A DNA stretch of 64,000 bases from Buddleja alternifolia (Eukaryota; Streptophyta; Magnoliopsida; Lamiales; Scrophulariaceae): the NCBI GenBank assembly GCA_019426215.1, contig CM033402.1, forward strand, positions 19,907,104-19,971,103, given 5' to 3'. Shown here in pieces: positions 32,890 to 44,952 of the stretch (the first letter of the stretch is position 1; every line of letters begins with the position of its first letter). The translations under genes and the position numbers were made by a program. The notes under the pieces were generated by a model. That model had not been told where the DNA came from and made no database searches. It saw only the letters and a program-made list of their open reading frames with translations.

Positions 32890-35331
32890 AAGGTTTTGAC
32901 ATGGCTCGGATTCTTTGTACGTGTTTATCTTTATATGCTTTAAATTTTGTTTTATCACATGTAAAATGGTTTGGATTTTCTGATTTTATTTTTGGATCGA
33001 TTAAAATCGTTGTAATCTGAAAAATGAATTTTTCGAAATCTAAAATATTGCGTTTTGTAAATTTAGATATGGATGCATTTTTGATTCATGAATATTCATG
33101 CGTATTTTGAGTTTGATGGTGGAAGAAAAATATTGAACCCGCAACAATACTCGTGTGTCGTCGCGGATCCGCCGGAGCAGCTCACGTGAAAAGGCGAACA
33201 GCCACAGCTGTTCGCATAAGTCCGTCGCGGACGGTACTGTCGGATATTGCGCCATCATGCGTGACGGCGGGCGTACAGGGGCAGAGAGGCTGCTGCCCCC
33301 TGGTGAATCAAAACGGGCTACCGTGTCGACGGCGACCCACTAGGGTTTTGATCCGAGGGTTTTTTCGAATTTTATTAAATTGCAATTTTGCCCTTTGGGG
33401 TTATTTTAAAATTTATGTTTTGGGTTTAAAATGCAATTGAATATATTTTTTTGGTTTGGACCTAAAAATGGACTTTTCAAAAACATGAGTTTTTATTTAT
33501 ATTTTGAAACGACGAAATAAAATTAGTATTTTATTGACTTTTGAGATTAAAATAAAATTGAATTTTTGAAAATGGGCTTTTATTTAAATTTTGGAAGGAG
33601 GAAATAAAATTAGTATTTTATTGACTTTCGAAATTAAAATAAAATTGGATTTTCGAAAATATGACTCTTTTATTTTGAAAGGACGAAATAAAAATGATAT
33701 TTTATTGACTTTCGAAATTAGAATAAAATTGAATTCATAAATTGACCTCTCTTTGAAGAAATGGATTTCTTCATGTTTTTCCAAAATATGGATTTTCATT
33801 TAAATTTTGAAAGGACGAAATAAAATTAATATTTTATTGACTTTCGATATTAAAATGAAATTGAGTTTTTTAAAATTTGGGGTCTTTTTGATTAAACGAA
33901 GAAGTGGATTTCTTCATGGACTTTCAAAAAATATGAGTTTTATTTGAATTCCAAGTATGAGATAAAATTGGTATTTTATGGACTTTGGAAATTGAATAAA
34001 ATAAATAATTTGAAATTGGGCTTTTTCGGATTAAATGGAAAAGTGAACTTTTTCATTGATTTTTCAAAACATGTATTTATTATTTAGTTCTTGAAAAATT
34101 AAAATGAAATTAATTGACTCCTAGAATAGAATAATAGTAGGTTTTGGAAATTGAATTAATTTTCGGATAATTGGAGAATTATGATTCTTCATAGGATTTT
34201 CAGAAATTTGTTTTTAGAAAATAATTAATAAGTCCACTAATTTAATTAGATTATCTTTAATTAAAGTTGGTAAATTTATGTTTATGTGAGCATGTATTAT
34301 GTGATTATGTGGTGACTCGGATCGAGCCATAGACTAGTCGTTTTAATTTGAGGCATGCGTGCCATGTTTTCATTTTATGTACATGAGAGGGTGAAGTTCT
34401 TTTTCTATTGTATTGTTGTAATTTGAAGATGGGGATGAAGACATCTTGAAGATGGTGATGGAGACGTTCAAGCTCGAGGAGCTGTGAAGACGTTAGTGTA
34501 GGGTCCGGGTCCTTAGATTAGATTGGTTGACACCTTGATGGCTCGGGGTGTTTTAGGATTGGCTTGACTAGGATCACATTTACTGCTTTTATGTATAGCA
34601 TGCTTGTTGTTATTTATCGTTCGTATCTTGTATATGGTATGCTTTGTTGCATGATCACCTAAGAAAGATAAATAACTAAAAATGGTGAGACCTTACATGT
34701 GAAAAATTCCATATCCATATTAAGTCCATAAATGGATAAATTGAGGGCCCGGAAGCCCCTTGATTAGGTCTAGTGCCTTCCATCATTAGATGTGAGAGAG
34801 AATAGCGCGGCTTGTCATCATTGACCATGAGTCGTGGAATGTTGGCAAGTTAAGTGTAGTAATCTCACAACTAGGCCTTCTACTATGACAGACGGTCATA
34901 CTAGAAGTGCACACAGATCTCATTCTATCTAAGGAGTTGACCATGAGTCGTGGGACCACCTGGGCACTGTTATTGCGTGAGAATTTGATGGGTCGGACTT
35001 AAACGCAAATTAGTGTACAGTTGCATCGTGTTCTCGGGACGTACATAAAATGTGAGGCAAACATCTCGAGAACCACCTGGATGTGGATGGGGTCGTCGTG
35101 CCTGTTCAATGTTACCACCCATTGACCATGAGTCGTGGAATGAGGTCGGGACATTTGACGCTCGAGCCCACTAGAAATGGTTGCATTTCCAGTTTTTCTA
35201 TTAGAGCACACGTGGGAGTCAAAATTGAAAAACAATGGGAGCACACGTGAAGTCAAAATTTCCATAATTTCATGTGGATGTAATCTATGATTGAATGCAT
35301 TATTTTTTTGTTTTCGTAAAGTAACAGTCAT
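32890..35331 (+). repeat. Long leader of Copia F with a degenerate tandem array
   Basis: From about 33480 to 34100 a unit containing gacgaaataaaattagtatt and ttattgactttcgaaatta recurs at 33511, 33598, 33682, 33814 and 33959. Spacings are 87, 84, 132 and 145 bp. A GC-rich block with several CG-rich words lies at 33150-33345. The phrase ttgaccatgagtcgtgg occurs three times (about 34823, 34937 and 35119). I see no coding frame. A leader of 2.4 kb is long for a Copia element. Confidence 0.7.
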
Positions 35332-36163
35332 ATGGCTAAAACTCCACTCTCGGTAATCCTTAAAACTAATAAGCTAAATGGCCCGAACTTCCCTGACTGG
35401 TACTGCAACCTTAAGATTGTACTGCAATCTGAAAGTCTTGACTATGTCTTAACTTTGCCTATTGAGCCTGCACCTAAGGCAAGTGCTCCAAGGGTTGCTC
35501 GTGATGCGCATGACAAATGGCGCAAAGAAGATATCTATGTGCGTTATCTCATTCTTGCCTCCTGACTAATGAGTTGTAGAGGCAGTCTGAGACTGTGGAA
35601 CACGCATCAGAAATCATTGTTGCACTGGAAGAGCTATACGACGTTAAGACACGCCGTGAGAGGTTTGCTGTCTCTCGCGAGTTATTCAGAGCTCGCATGA
35701 CGGAGGAACATCGATAACCGACCATGTCTTGAGAATGATTGCCTTCGTGAACAAACTCAATGACATGGAGGTGCCGATAAATCCTAACTTGGCTATTAAT
35801 TTAGTACTTTAGTCGCTCTTTCCTGCCTATGATCAGTTCGTAGTGAATTTCAACATGAACCAATTGGTTGCCACTCTTCCTAAGTTATTTGACATGTTGC
35901 GCACTGCTGAGGCAACAGTCAAGAAGGCTAAGCCTGTGCTGCTTGCTGACAAATCTTCATCTCCCGCTTTTGGTAACAAGAAAAGCAAGGGAAAGAAGAA
36001 GAAGAAGGGAAACGAGCTGCAAGCAAAGGATGGTATCAAGAAGGTCAAAGGGAAAATTGGAAAATGTTTTAACTGCAAGAAGAAGGGACACTGGAAAGAT
36101 CAATGCCCTGAGCCTCCTCGTGAGCACACTAAAGGTACATTTGTTGTAAAGTTAACTCGTTAG
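35332..36163 (+). pseudogene. Copia F gag, frameshifted
   Basis: It starts MAKTPLSVILKTNKLNGPNF followed by PDWYCNLKIVLQSESLDYVL, a typical Copia gag N-terminus. Next come LEELYDVKTRRERFAVSREL and DHVLRMIAFVNKLNDMEV, reached through two or more frame changes and a TAG. The 35843-36163 frame then runs to a lysine-rich stretch and a zinc knuckle, CFNCKKKGHWKDQC (C-x2-C-x4-H-x4-C, about 36063-36104), and stops at VVKLTR. Gag would bind and package RNA through the zinc knuckle. No protease or integrase follows. Confidence 0.85.
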
Positions 36164-37909
36164 TTAACTGTGCTTCTTAAGTGTTATGACACTGTTAAAA
36201 GTACTCACTTATGTAATGGATTGCAGATGGTGGGTAGAAACAGGAAACAAAGAAATGAGGTCATGGTCCTGAAGATGCCAAGGAAGCGTTTTTCACTACT
36301 GAGGCTGAAGGACAAGAAATTATTTATTTGTCGTTTTTAATTATGAGACAAAGTTTATGAAAAATGCTTTATCATGCTATTGAATTAATGTTATGAACCA
36401 TCTTTTACTCCACCTTGGTTTATGGGTGGAGATTTGATGTTTTATTAAAATGTTTTTTATTATTTATGGTTCTACAATTAATTCTTATACATGCTATCTT
36501 CACAACATCTGACTCATATAGAACAACAAATGTATACATTGATCTAGCTGCCAAGGTAATAACCTAGGCAAGCATATTAATCTATTAGACATAGAATAAT
36601 TAGTGTAACCTTAAAATGGTCGCATTATATGTGACATGGAAACCACACACATCAAGGATGTAAAAGGGTATTGCTTGTGTCAAGCAAAGAGTGGGAGCGA
36701 TTGGGGATAATAGATCCTCTTGTCTTGAGTTTACAAGTATCTTCGTGTTCATTACACTTGGAATGAAAGGGGTCGTTTCATAATAACCTACCTTTAAGGT
36801 GAAGGAGTTTTTTTATGAAAGAATGAGGATAGTAATGAAAACTAAGGACTCAATAAACATAAACACCACTGGTAGTTGAAATGAATAAACTAGTAAACCT
36901 ATAAACCTATGAACACAAGTTCCACATCCTTCGAGCTGAAAAATGCTGAGGGTGGATATGACAAAAGTCAAAAAATCTTGACAAGTGGTGGATAAGTGCA
37001 GCATAAGTGCTTCAAAGATCAATCTACTGATTGAATCTTTTATGAACTTAAGTTCTAAAGGTTAATAGGTATACTACTGGCTTGTTGGTATCATATGTTG
37101 GCAACGTTACATGAGTAACGTACATGTGATCATCATCACAATTTTCCAAAATGGACTTGGAAAAGGAATAGCACCCCCAATTGCACAAAGATAGCAATAT
37201 GTGCGGGCCATTGGATTTCCATAATACTTTTCAGTCCGAACCCATAGATAATATGTTGACTAAGCTCAGCATGGAAGAATTAAAAGGTAATTCTTCCTGT
37301 AAAACACAACCAAAAAGTAGATGCAATTCTATGAGTTTAAATTGGTTTTGACTAATACATCTCATGTATAAAGTTGAACTCCTATTTGATTCAATAGATT
37401 AGATTGGTGTTGTTTATTGGATAACAACATGGGAAAATTGGAACTAGAAGCTCTAGTCTTAAGACATGAACTTAAGTGATGATCGAGGATTTATTTTCAG
37501 CCAAATAGAAAAATAAAGGCTGAGGACGTCTTTTAAGAAGAGACAGAGGCTAACTCTACCATTCAAGTCACGCATAAGAATGCGGTGATAAAAGGTAATT
37601 AGATAGTGAACCTATGAGGTTCAGCCAATCGAATATCAAGTAAATAAGTACTATAATTATCAATAAGGGTCTATGCTCTTTAAAAGGAGCAAAGGTCTCA
37701 CCAACTATCTAGACATACCTAGTGGTGAAGCGAATAATTTAAGAGATTATTTGATCAGAGTCAACGCTCGAGTGGAACAAGTCAACTCGACAGAAATGTG
37801 GTAAACCCCTTTCACCAAACCCTTGAGAAGTAGTTGTGATCAAATAGGTCATCTGGACGATGGACCTGTGTGGGAACAGTAGGTTCTTGGGCAAGAGGGA
37901 GATTGAAAA
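36164..37909 (+). pseudogene. Copia F region after gag; only a pol-end relic
   Basis: Almost all of this stretch is unrecognisable. Near 37740-37860 a frame reads VNARVEQVNSTEM and TPFTKPLRS, resembling the C-terminal end of Copia RNase H (the x-FTKPL-x motif). It ends with gcaagagggagattgaaaa, a purine tract directly before the right LTR at 37910. Confidence 0.5.
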
Positions 37910-38266
37910 TGTTATATGCCCAGCAAGCCGTCTGTTGGCTGGAACATTAACACTGTGTCAGTCTTATCACTAAGATTATATCAAAACTTGTTAAGGAATG
38001 CTTCTTTATTGTTATAACTAGTGTTAGTATAGATAAAGATCCCATGGACTACATATGATTAGGGGAACGGTCGGGATATATATGGAATGCTCTCAAAGAC
38101 CATAATCCTAAATCTGTTCCAAGTCATAGAGCCTATGAGATGTGGGATATCACTGGCCTCGTCAAGACTTGTTCATGTGTGTAACTCTCCCAAGATGTCG
38201 ATGCGTTCCATTGTCGATGGCTGGTATGGCTAATGCATACATGAAGATCCATACTTTGGTATGGGA
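37910..38266 (+). repeat. Right LTR of Copia F, first part
   Basis: It starts TGTTATATGCCCAGC and matches the left LTR closely up to tttggtatggga. At 38267 solo LTR X begins, and the LTR resumes at 47637 with ttgacggccccgcaagg. The left LTR reads across this point without interruption (tatgggattgaacgacccgc). Confidence 0.9.
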
Positions 38267-39205
38267 TGATAGAGTAGGTTCCCGGCAAGCCAATTTTGGG
38301 CGCCATTTACTGTGTAATAAACTCTATAGAGACAATCTTTTCTAATGAATGAAGTCAATTATATTGTAGCATTCTTTGTCCTTAAATTATTATATGCTTA
38401 GAACAAAGTCCCTTGAATCACACATGACTATGGGACATCATCGGACATCGGGAATGACGATGATGGAATATGTCTCCAAGGTCGTGATTCTTAAAAGGTT
38501 CCAAGTTCGAGATGAGTCTGTCAAGAAATAGGGATATTGACAAAGACTCAAAGGACTTGCTTGTGTACATAGTTCATAGAGAACATGTCTCGTTCCATAG
38601 GCATAGATGTGCACGAGGGTTCTCATTTGGGTAATGAGTGAACTGAACAACCCCGCCAGGAAATTCATAAAATGGTCATCGAATATGGAATTTCCTATAA
38701 TCACATAGGCATAAGAGTAATCCTTTGGACCTGAGGTTCCATTGTCACTTTGAGCATAGTCGATTATACTTTAATTTATCTCATGATTCCATCACGAGTC
38801 GTCATATGGGATATCTTGGGTATAATGTGATTATTTGTCAAAGTACATGAGAGACCAAGATGGGATCCATCACTGATTTAGCAAACCAGACGTTTCCTAT
38901 GTAATTGCTTAAACGAATCGATTCAAGGAATCTTTGGCCAAAGTATGGCAATCCAAAGAGGTGGAGTGTTTCCTCATTTGGATTGCATAAATAGATATCA
39001 TGCAATAAGGGATACATAGTGATTGGGTCGTAAGAATTTTGACTAAGCCATTACTTAAGATTCCAATCCGGGGAATATGATGGAAGGATCTTACTTATGC
39101 GAGGATCATGGTTATGATAGGTTAAGGATTTTGATTATCTTAACATCGTTTGTGTCTAGGTCTTCGGGGCCCGTTGCTAGACAGTAACCTTGATTTGTAG
39201 GTACC

Positions 39206-40576
39206 TGACATGCTAGAACCTAACGTGCTATGAATAGCAAGTATACTAATCGTGCGTAGTAATAAGTGGACTAAAAGTCCGGGTTGTCGAACCTCAAGGA
39301 CTAGGTATTTTAGTTTATGATTAACAATAAAAGAAAGACAATTAAAGTAAATTGAACAAACGAAGGATGAAAGAGGAACGAACTATAGATTAAAACTCAC
39401 GTATGATAAAATGACCAAGGCGCATGCTACAACCGACTTTACTCGCCACTATATATGGTTACTCCTTGAATTATTAGACTCCTATTGCTTTGGTGGAAAC
39501 TCCTAAACTAACTATTACCCGATGTCTCGGCTCATAATAATCCTATGATTAATTGACGGTTCTCTAAATATGTCTATTCGAGAATCTAATCAATAACCAC
39601 GCATTAATGTTCTAGAGTTTCCCCGGATTAATCCGGCTAACAGCACCCGGAAATCTTTACCTATTTCTAGGGGCAATTCCACATTAGTTTCGGATGATGT
39701 GTTAATTCCCTTGCACCCTAACCTATCTTCTCTCGAACGACTAGATTAGGCAAGATAACAAGCATATGTTGATCAAGCACATGATTGGAATGAAAGCATA
39801 GAATTAACACACAAAGCAATAGGGGAATTAATACAAAAATCACTTCATATATAATAACTCATAAATTCGGCCTTCACATGGACTTAATCTCACAAATTTA
39901 GCTCATAATCAATAACATAAAAGAGCCTAATGTAGTCATATACATAATCATAGACAAGTATGTAATGAAAAACATATAAAAACTCCCTATATTGCTTGAT
40001 CGATGATGTATCCGAGTCAAGAGCTTCAATCCCAAGCTAAACATCCTTCTTAGCCTCTAAGAGTTGATGAAGAATGGCCCAAAACCCAGCAAATCGCCTC
40101 CAATCTCCCAGATTTCGAACCCTTCCTCCTTGCTGAAATCTGGCTTTTATACACTTGAAAAATGGTTACGCCGGCGCCTAGGCGCGGACTGTGTGGCGCC
40201 TAGGCACGGCCTACGTGGAGTACCTTTCTTGGGGAATAAGTCCAGCGGCGCCCAGGCGTGGTGAGAACAGTGCTCGAGCGCCGACAATACGGCACCTAAG
40301 CGCGGGTAAGACGATGCCTAGGCGTGGACAACAGGCTGAAGAACTTACTGCTTCTTACTCGGCGCCCAGGCGTGGTCATACTGGCGCCTGGGCGTGGTCA
40401 ACAGGCTCGAAATTGTGCCTTGCATCATTTTTTGCCCTTTTCTTCGTGTGCTCTCGTTTATCACCTGAAACCACTTAACACCCCGATTAAACGTAAATGT
40501 GGTATGATTTAGGTAATAAATAAATCTAAAAATGTCAGATCATAGTCTTAAAAACACGTAAGAAAGCCTCTTATCA
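39206..40576 (-). repeat. 3' LTR of A2
   Basis: On the minus strand it starts TGATAAGAGGC at 40576 and ends ...TAGCATGTCA at 39206. The TATAAAA box is at 40151-40145 on the minus strand. About nine GC-palindrome units lie at 40170-40396, just upstream of the TATA box. Confidence 0.92.
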
Positions 40577-40592
40577 ACCCCCCCAAACTTAT
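40577..40592 (-). other. Polypurine tract of A2
   Basis: The minus strand reads aagtttggggggg followed by t and the LTR start TGATAAGAGG. The same aagtttggggg-type tract precedes the Athila-B and C 3' LTRs. Confidence 0.8.
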
Positions 40593-42247
40593 CAATTGCT
40601 CGACCTCGAGCAATAAGCTATAGGATAGGAAAAACATCATCAATCACGGGAGAAACAAAAAGAAAAACTACCTAACTCTCTTTCGTGGAGTACACGGTTG
40701 CATTTAGCGAATGCAACAAGCCTTTGAACCCTTGAGTTACCTCAAAGGACGAGTTATAGTCTCGTGAGGTTTTTTATACGATAAGCCCACTAAATCGACG
40801 GATTTTGAACCATACTCAAACAACGCAAATCAATATCATTAATAATAAAGCAATGGCATGAATTCATTTGTTTAAGCTCAAGATTACATATACATACACG
40901 TCACATACTTGCTCATGTTACGCCTTAACCTTGAAAAGATCATCCTAAGGGTGTGGTGTGATAAATCTAAGGTATTATAATCGAGTGGCATTCTTACCAC
41001 TTTTCAAGCATTAATCCCATATCTTATCGACTTTCGATTAGTCACACGGTCATGAAAATTGAAGAACACTTCATAGCCACTTAAAATTTCGTCAATTTAT
41101 CCACTTTGGCCTTTAACTTATGCAACTTTCAACTCAAAACATTAGAGGCTAGACCATGTGCAATGTTCAGTACTCTTAGGCTTTCTATGAGACCCTTGTA
41201 ACGAGCTTTGAACCAATAACTCCCAAACCGGACGGCTTTAGGGTATTAAGTGTAGAGACGCTCCTAAGGGCTTAATCGCTCGAGTGTCAAAGACCACAAA
41301 ACCAAACTAGGTCCTTATTCACTTAACACTTGCATTGGCTTGAGCTTAGCTCAAATTAGCATAATAGTACAGTATTCTAGGCATGGTGTTGTTCGCCCCC
41401 AGTATCTATTAAGCCTGACTTTTGCAGTCATACCAATGTTCAACCTCTTTATTATTTTTAAGCATACAAAGACATTCTCAACTCATAACACATGTGAAAC
41501 ATCTAAGTTGATATTTCCGGGGATCAAGCCTTTCAGTGTTTCAGAATGGATATCTACTCAACTCCTCTACCCTCGACTTATGTGCGCATGTGAATCATCT
41601 TAAGGACAATCTTTTCTTGTTTAGGGTCCCTTGAGCAAGGAAACAATGTGTATAGTTCATTTAAGTCCAAATTGATAGAGAAAACATGCCATGGGTTCAA
41701 ATTAACCATTCTCAAAGCATCAATTGAAAGGTTGAACTTCTATCCAAAAAAAATTAAAATTGCACACATTTCACATGTAGAGGTACAACACCCCCCCAAA
41801 CTTGGACCAAAATATGTAAAACATGAATAAACATGACTATAATGGATCTAGTATACCCCCTCAAACTTAGAATGAACATTGTCCCCAATGCTCGAAAAGG
41901 GGAAGGGCAAAGTACACGTCACCATAGGGGTGCTGAAAAGCAGACCCGAGTCCTCGAATGCAAATGTGTCCAAGAGTGGCAACAGCGGTGTGAGCAATGA
42001 ATGCAACAACTACACATTAAACAATGCTAGCCAGACAAAACGTTAAGTATTGGATAGAAGCGAGAAACGAAACACAACCAACAACAAAACACAAGACAAC
42101 TAAAACAAACATGCATCTACTAAAATAAAACGGAAGAAAAAAACATAACAAAAACGAAAATGAAATGAAAAGAAAACTAACAAACTTGGGTTGCCTCCCA
42201 AGAAGCGCTTGTTTATAGTCATTAGCTTGACTTTTGTGCTTTAAGGT
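40593..42247 (-). other. 3' non-coding region of A2
   Basis: 1.65 kb between the protease frame and the PPT. It carries gcctcccaagaagcgc near 42195 and acattgtccccaatgc near 41880. The same two landmarks appear in the Athila fragments at 18.9-20.2, 49.6-51.3 and 53.9-55.2 kb. I see no coding frame; an env-like third ORF is not recognisable. Confidence 0.6.
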
Positions 42248-43600
42248 TCAAATAGGTGGCCCATTTAGAACAACAATCTCCTTGCCATTCCTCCTTTTCT
42301 TCTTAAGTCCCACTTCCCTCCACTCATATTGCGGTGTTTTGCGATAAGCCTTTTGTGTCGGATTTGTCTTATCGATCCCACGAACACGTAAATGTGGTGG
42401 AATGTACTTCATGCAAAAATCATCTTTTCTCACCTTGCCTTGTTGCTCATTGGGGACCACATCCTCCACCGTAAGAGTGCCCTTAGTTTTACCAAGTGTG
42501 CATTGCTCATCAAACAAAAGGTGAATAGCATCGACATATGAACAAGTAAGATCAGCCATAGGCGGTTGCATGTCATGACAAACATCGAATATCACCTTTT
42601 CATCACCCACCTTCAATGTCAACTTACCCTTTCCCATGTCGAGCTTGGCGTTGCTAGTGGCTAGGAAGGGTCTTCCTAGAATCAAGGGGACATCAATGTC
42701 ACTATCCATTTCGAGAACCACGAAGTCGACCGGATAGAAGAACTTGTCAACTTGTACAATGACATCCTCGATAATGCCCTTTGGTTTCTTGATATAGCGA
42801 TCCGCCAATTGCACAGACATGGATGTTGGCGTAAAATCTCTAAGGCCTAGCTTCTTAAAAATAGAGTAGGGAAGAAGGTTGATACTTGCTCCCGAATCAC
42901 AAAGAACTTTGTCGAACTTGAGATGGCCAATAGTGCACGGTATTGTGAGGCTCCCTGGGTCCTTTAGCTTGCAAGGTAATTTGTTAAGTAAGACGGCGGA
43001 GCACTCCTCGGTTAGACAAACCGTTTCATTTTCCTCCCACTTTTTCTTGTTGGATAGAATATCCTTGAAGAACTTAACATAATTTGACATTTGCAAAATA
43101 GCGTCCACAAAAGGAATATTTATCCTCACCTTACGAAGAATAGACAAAATACGGAGGAAACTCGGATCCATCTTCTTCTTTTTCTTTTTCTGTGCATTTG
43201 GAAAGGGAAGACGGATCTCAATGGGAGGAGGAGGCATTGGAGTCAAGGAACCAAGACTAGAAGTAGCAGGAAGCGGCGCCTGGGCACTGATCTCGGCGCC
43301 TGGGCGCGGTATGGGCGGCGCCTGGGCATGATCATGACGGCGCTCGGGCGTCGCCTGCAGTGACAAATTTTCCTGACTGTGTGTGGACGGCGCCTGGGTG
43401 TCGTCAACCTCGTGCCTAGGCGTGGTAGACAGTGTTGCATCATTTTCCAAATGCTTCCCACTCCTTAAAGTAATTGCATAGCATTGTTCTTTTGGGTTCT
43501 TCTCCGTGTCGCTTGGTAGAGTTCCCGGGGCTCTTGCACTCACCGCGGAGGATATTTGACCCATTTGTATCTTAATATCCTTCATCTCCATGAACATATC
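42248..43600 (-). pseudogene. A2 gag C-terminus and aspartic protease
   Basis: This 449-codon open frame follows the TAG at 43601-43603. Its start MFMEMKDIKIQMGQ is only the first ATG after that stop and belongs to gag. Residues 22-48 include PGTLPSDTEKNPKEQC and LRSGKH, and residues 60-110 the HAQAP/TQAP tail. Residues 159-230 read INIPFVDAILQMSNYVKF, TEECSAVLLNKLPCKLKD and IPCTIGH. The retropepsin active site DSGA is at 234-237, followed by QLADR and the ILGRP flap-side motif at 306-310. The frame ends after a basic tail (KKKRRNGKEIVVLNGPPI). RT would normally follow the protease; here the tail follows at once, suggesting one large in-frame deletion. The order and motifs are those of Athila. 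Confidence 0.88.
43255..43445 (-). repeat. GC-palindrome tract in the A2 gag tail
   Basis: Seven or so variants of ggcgcctgggcgcg and gcgctcgggcgtcg, coding for HAQAP/ISAQAP-like peptides. This is the counterpart of the tract at 24-300 and of the clusters in the A-family LTRs. Confidence 0.85.
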
Positions 43601-44788
43601 CTACACCAAATTACGGAGTTCATTGATCGCCGTATCCAATTTCTTTATTTGAGCATCAAGTCGCTCGTCGATCGTGGGAGGTCGTACTTGCCCTTGCCCT
43701 TGTACATTGAGATTGCCTTGCCTCGGAGGTGGGTTGTTGAATGGAGGCCTCGGGGCTTGGTAAATGCCTGGATGTGCGTTTTGTGCGGGGTTTGGCCTCT
43801 TTGGAAAGTTTTCGGGTATGTGAAAATTCAATTGGTGCCGGTTGTGATTCCCAACAAAGTTTACATCTACAACCTCCAGTTCTGGGGCAACCACTTCTTC
43901 TAATTCTTGCACACAAGCAACCCTTCGATTTGGTGGAGGAATCTCATCATCATCCTCGGGGTAAAGTTCATCCTCCCTAGCCATTTGCTCGAGTTTAGTC
44001 CACACGATCCAACTATCAAGGCCTAAAAGGTCACCACCGGCTCCCGCATTGAGTCGGTGTCGAATCCTAGATCGGACTCCATTATAAAAGTATTGCACTT
44101 GCTCATCTCGTGTATAATTGTGATCGGGGCACTTTCAAAGCATGATCTTGTACCTTGCCCATGCGAATGCTAAGGACTCATTCCTTGTTTGTTTAAACCC
44201 CTTATTCTCACTTCTAAGCTCGTTGATTTTTTATGGAGGAAAGAATTTGTTTAGGAACTCATCTACTAGATCATCCCATGTTCCAATTGATTGAGGGGGC
44301 AATGACTTGTACCAAAGAGTAACCTCATCTTTCAAGGAGAAGTGAAATAATCAGAGGCGGATGGTATCAAGATCTCGTGGGTTGAATTGCATAGTAGATA
44401 TCACATTCTCGAAGTGATCGAGGTGATCATGAGGTAAGTCTCTCGAGTCACCATAAAACGGCTCCGCTTGAACCATCCCCAACATATGAGAAGGAATGTG
44501 GAAATGTGGAGTAGCAAAATCCGGGAAGACAACGGGTCCTGGTGTAGTGTGTACCCGGGGTGGTTGATTACCACAGACCGATGGAGGAGGCGGTGGAGGT
44601 GCCGGTTGCATAGCTTGAAATAGGTTTTGCAACCACTCCCTATTCTCCGGAAGATTCATATCGGGAAAGTTCCCATTTGGATTAGGATTGAAATTGAGTG
44701 CCATTTCTTGAGCTCTTCTACTATCCCGAAGAACACGCTCAATCTCGGGCTCGAAATCGTAGAGGGGCTCGTTGGATGAGCGGGTCAT
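43601..44788 (-). pseudogene. A2 gag N-terminal and core, with four in-frame stops
   Basis: It starts MTRSSNEPLYDFEPEIERVL at 44788, the start shared with A1. An ATG at 44821 is in frame but not conserved. It continues with FYGDSRDLPHDHLDHFENV and FNPRDLDTIRL, then the gag core, then VRSRIRHRLNAGAGGDLLG and ELYPEDDDE. Without any frameshift it has four stops, TGA at 44353-44351, TAA at 44233-44231, TGA at 44137-44135 and TAG at 43603-43601. At 44135 A1 has an arginine codon and at 43601 a lysine codon. The frame itself is otherwise intact, so the stops look like later point mutations. Confidence 0.9.
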
Positions 44789-44929
44789 ACACCAAAAACC
44801 AAACCTATCAATTAAGCACAAGAAACAAGAATTAGACTAATACGAAAATAAAGGAAAAACAAGAAGAATACACAAAACTAAGAATTATGAAAAACGTAAA
44901 CGAAAATCAAAAACTAAAAATAAACAAGT

Positions 44930-44946
44930 CCCTGGCAACGGCGCCA
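44930..44946 (-). other. Primer binding site of A2 (tRNA-Asp type)
   Basis: The minus strand reads TGGCGCCGTTGCCAGGG, one mismatch from the complement of the tRNA-Asp 3' end, 6 bp from the LTR end. Confidence 0.88.
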
Positions 44947-44952
44947 AAAACT

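Noticed and set aside
33150..33345. GC-rich block with two open frames, possible host exon
   Set aside because: It lies in the Copia F leader between PBS and gag, has no recognisable domain or splice context, and both frames are short.
40593..42247. Possible env-like third ORF of Athila A2
   Set aside because: Only short frames with no membrane segment or conserved block; best read as 3' non-coding sequence.
43091..43363. Plus-strand frames over the A2 gag tail and core
   Set aside because: Shadows of the minus-strand gag-protease frame.
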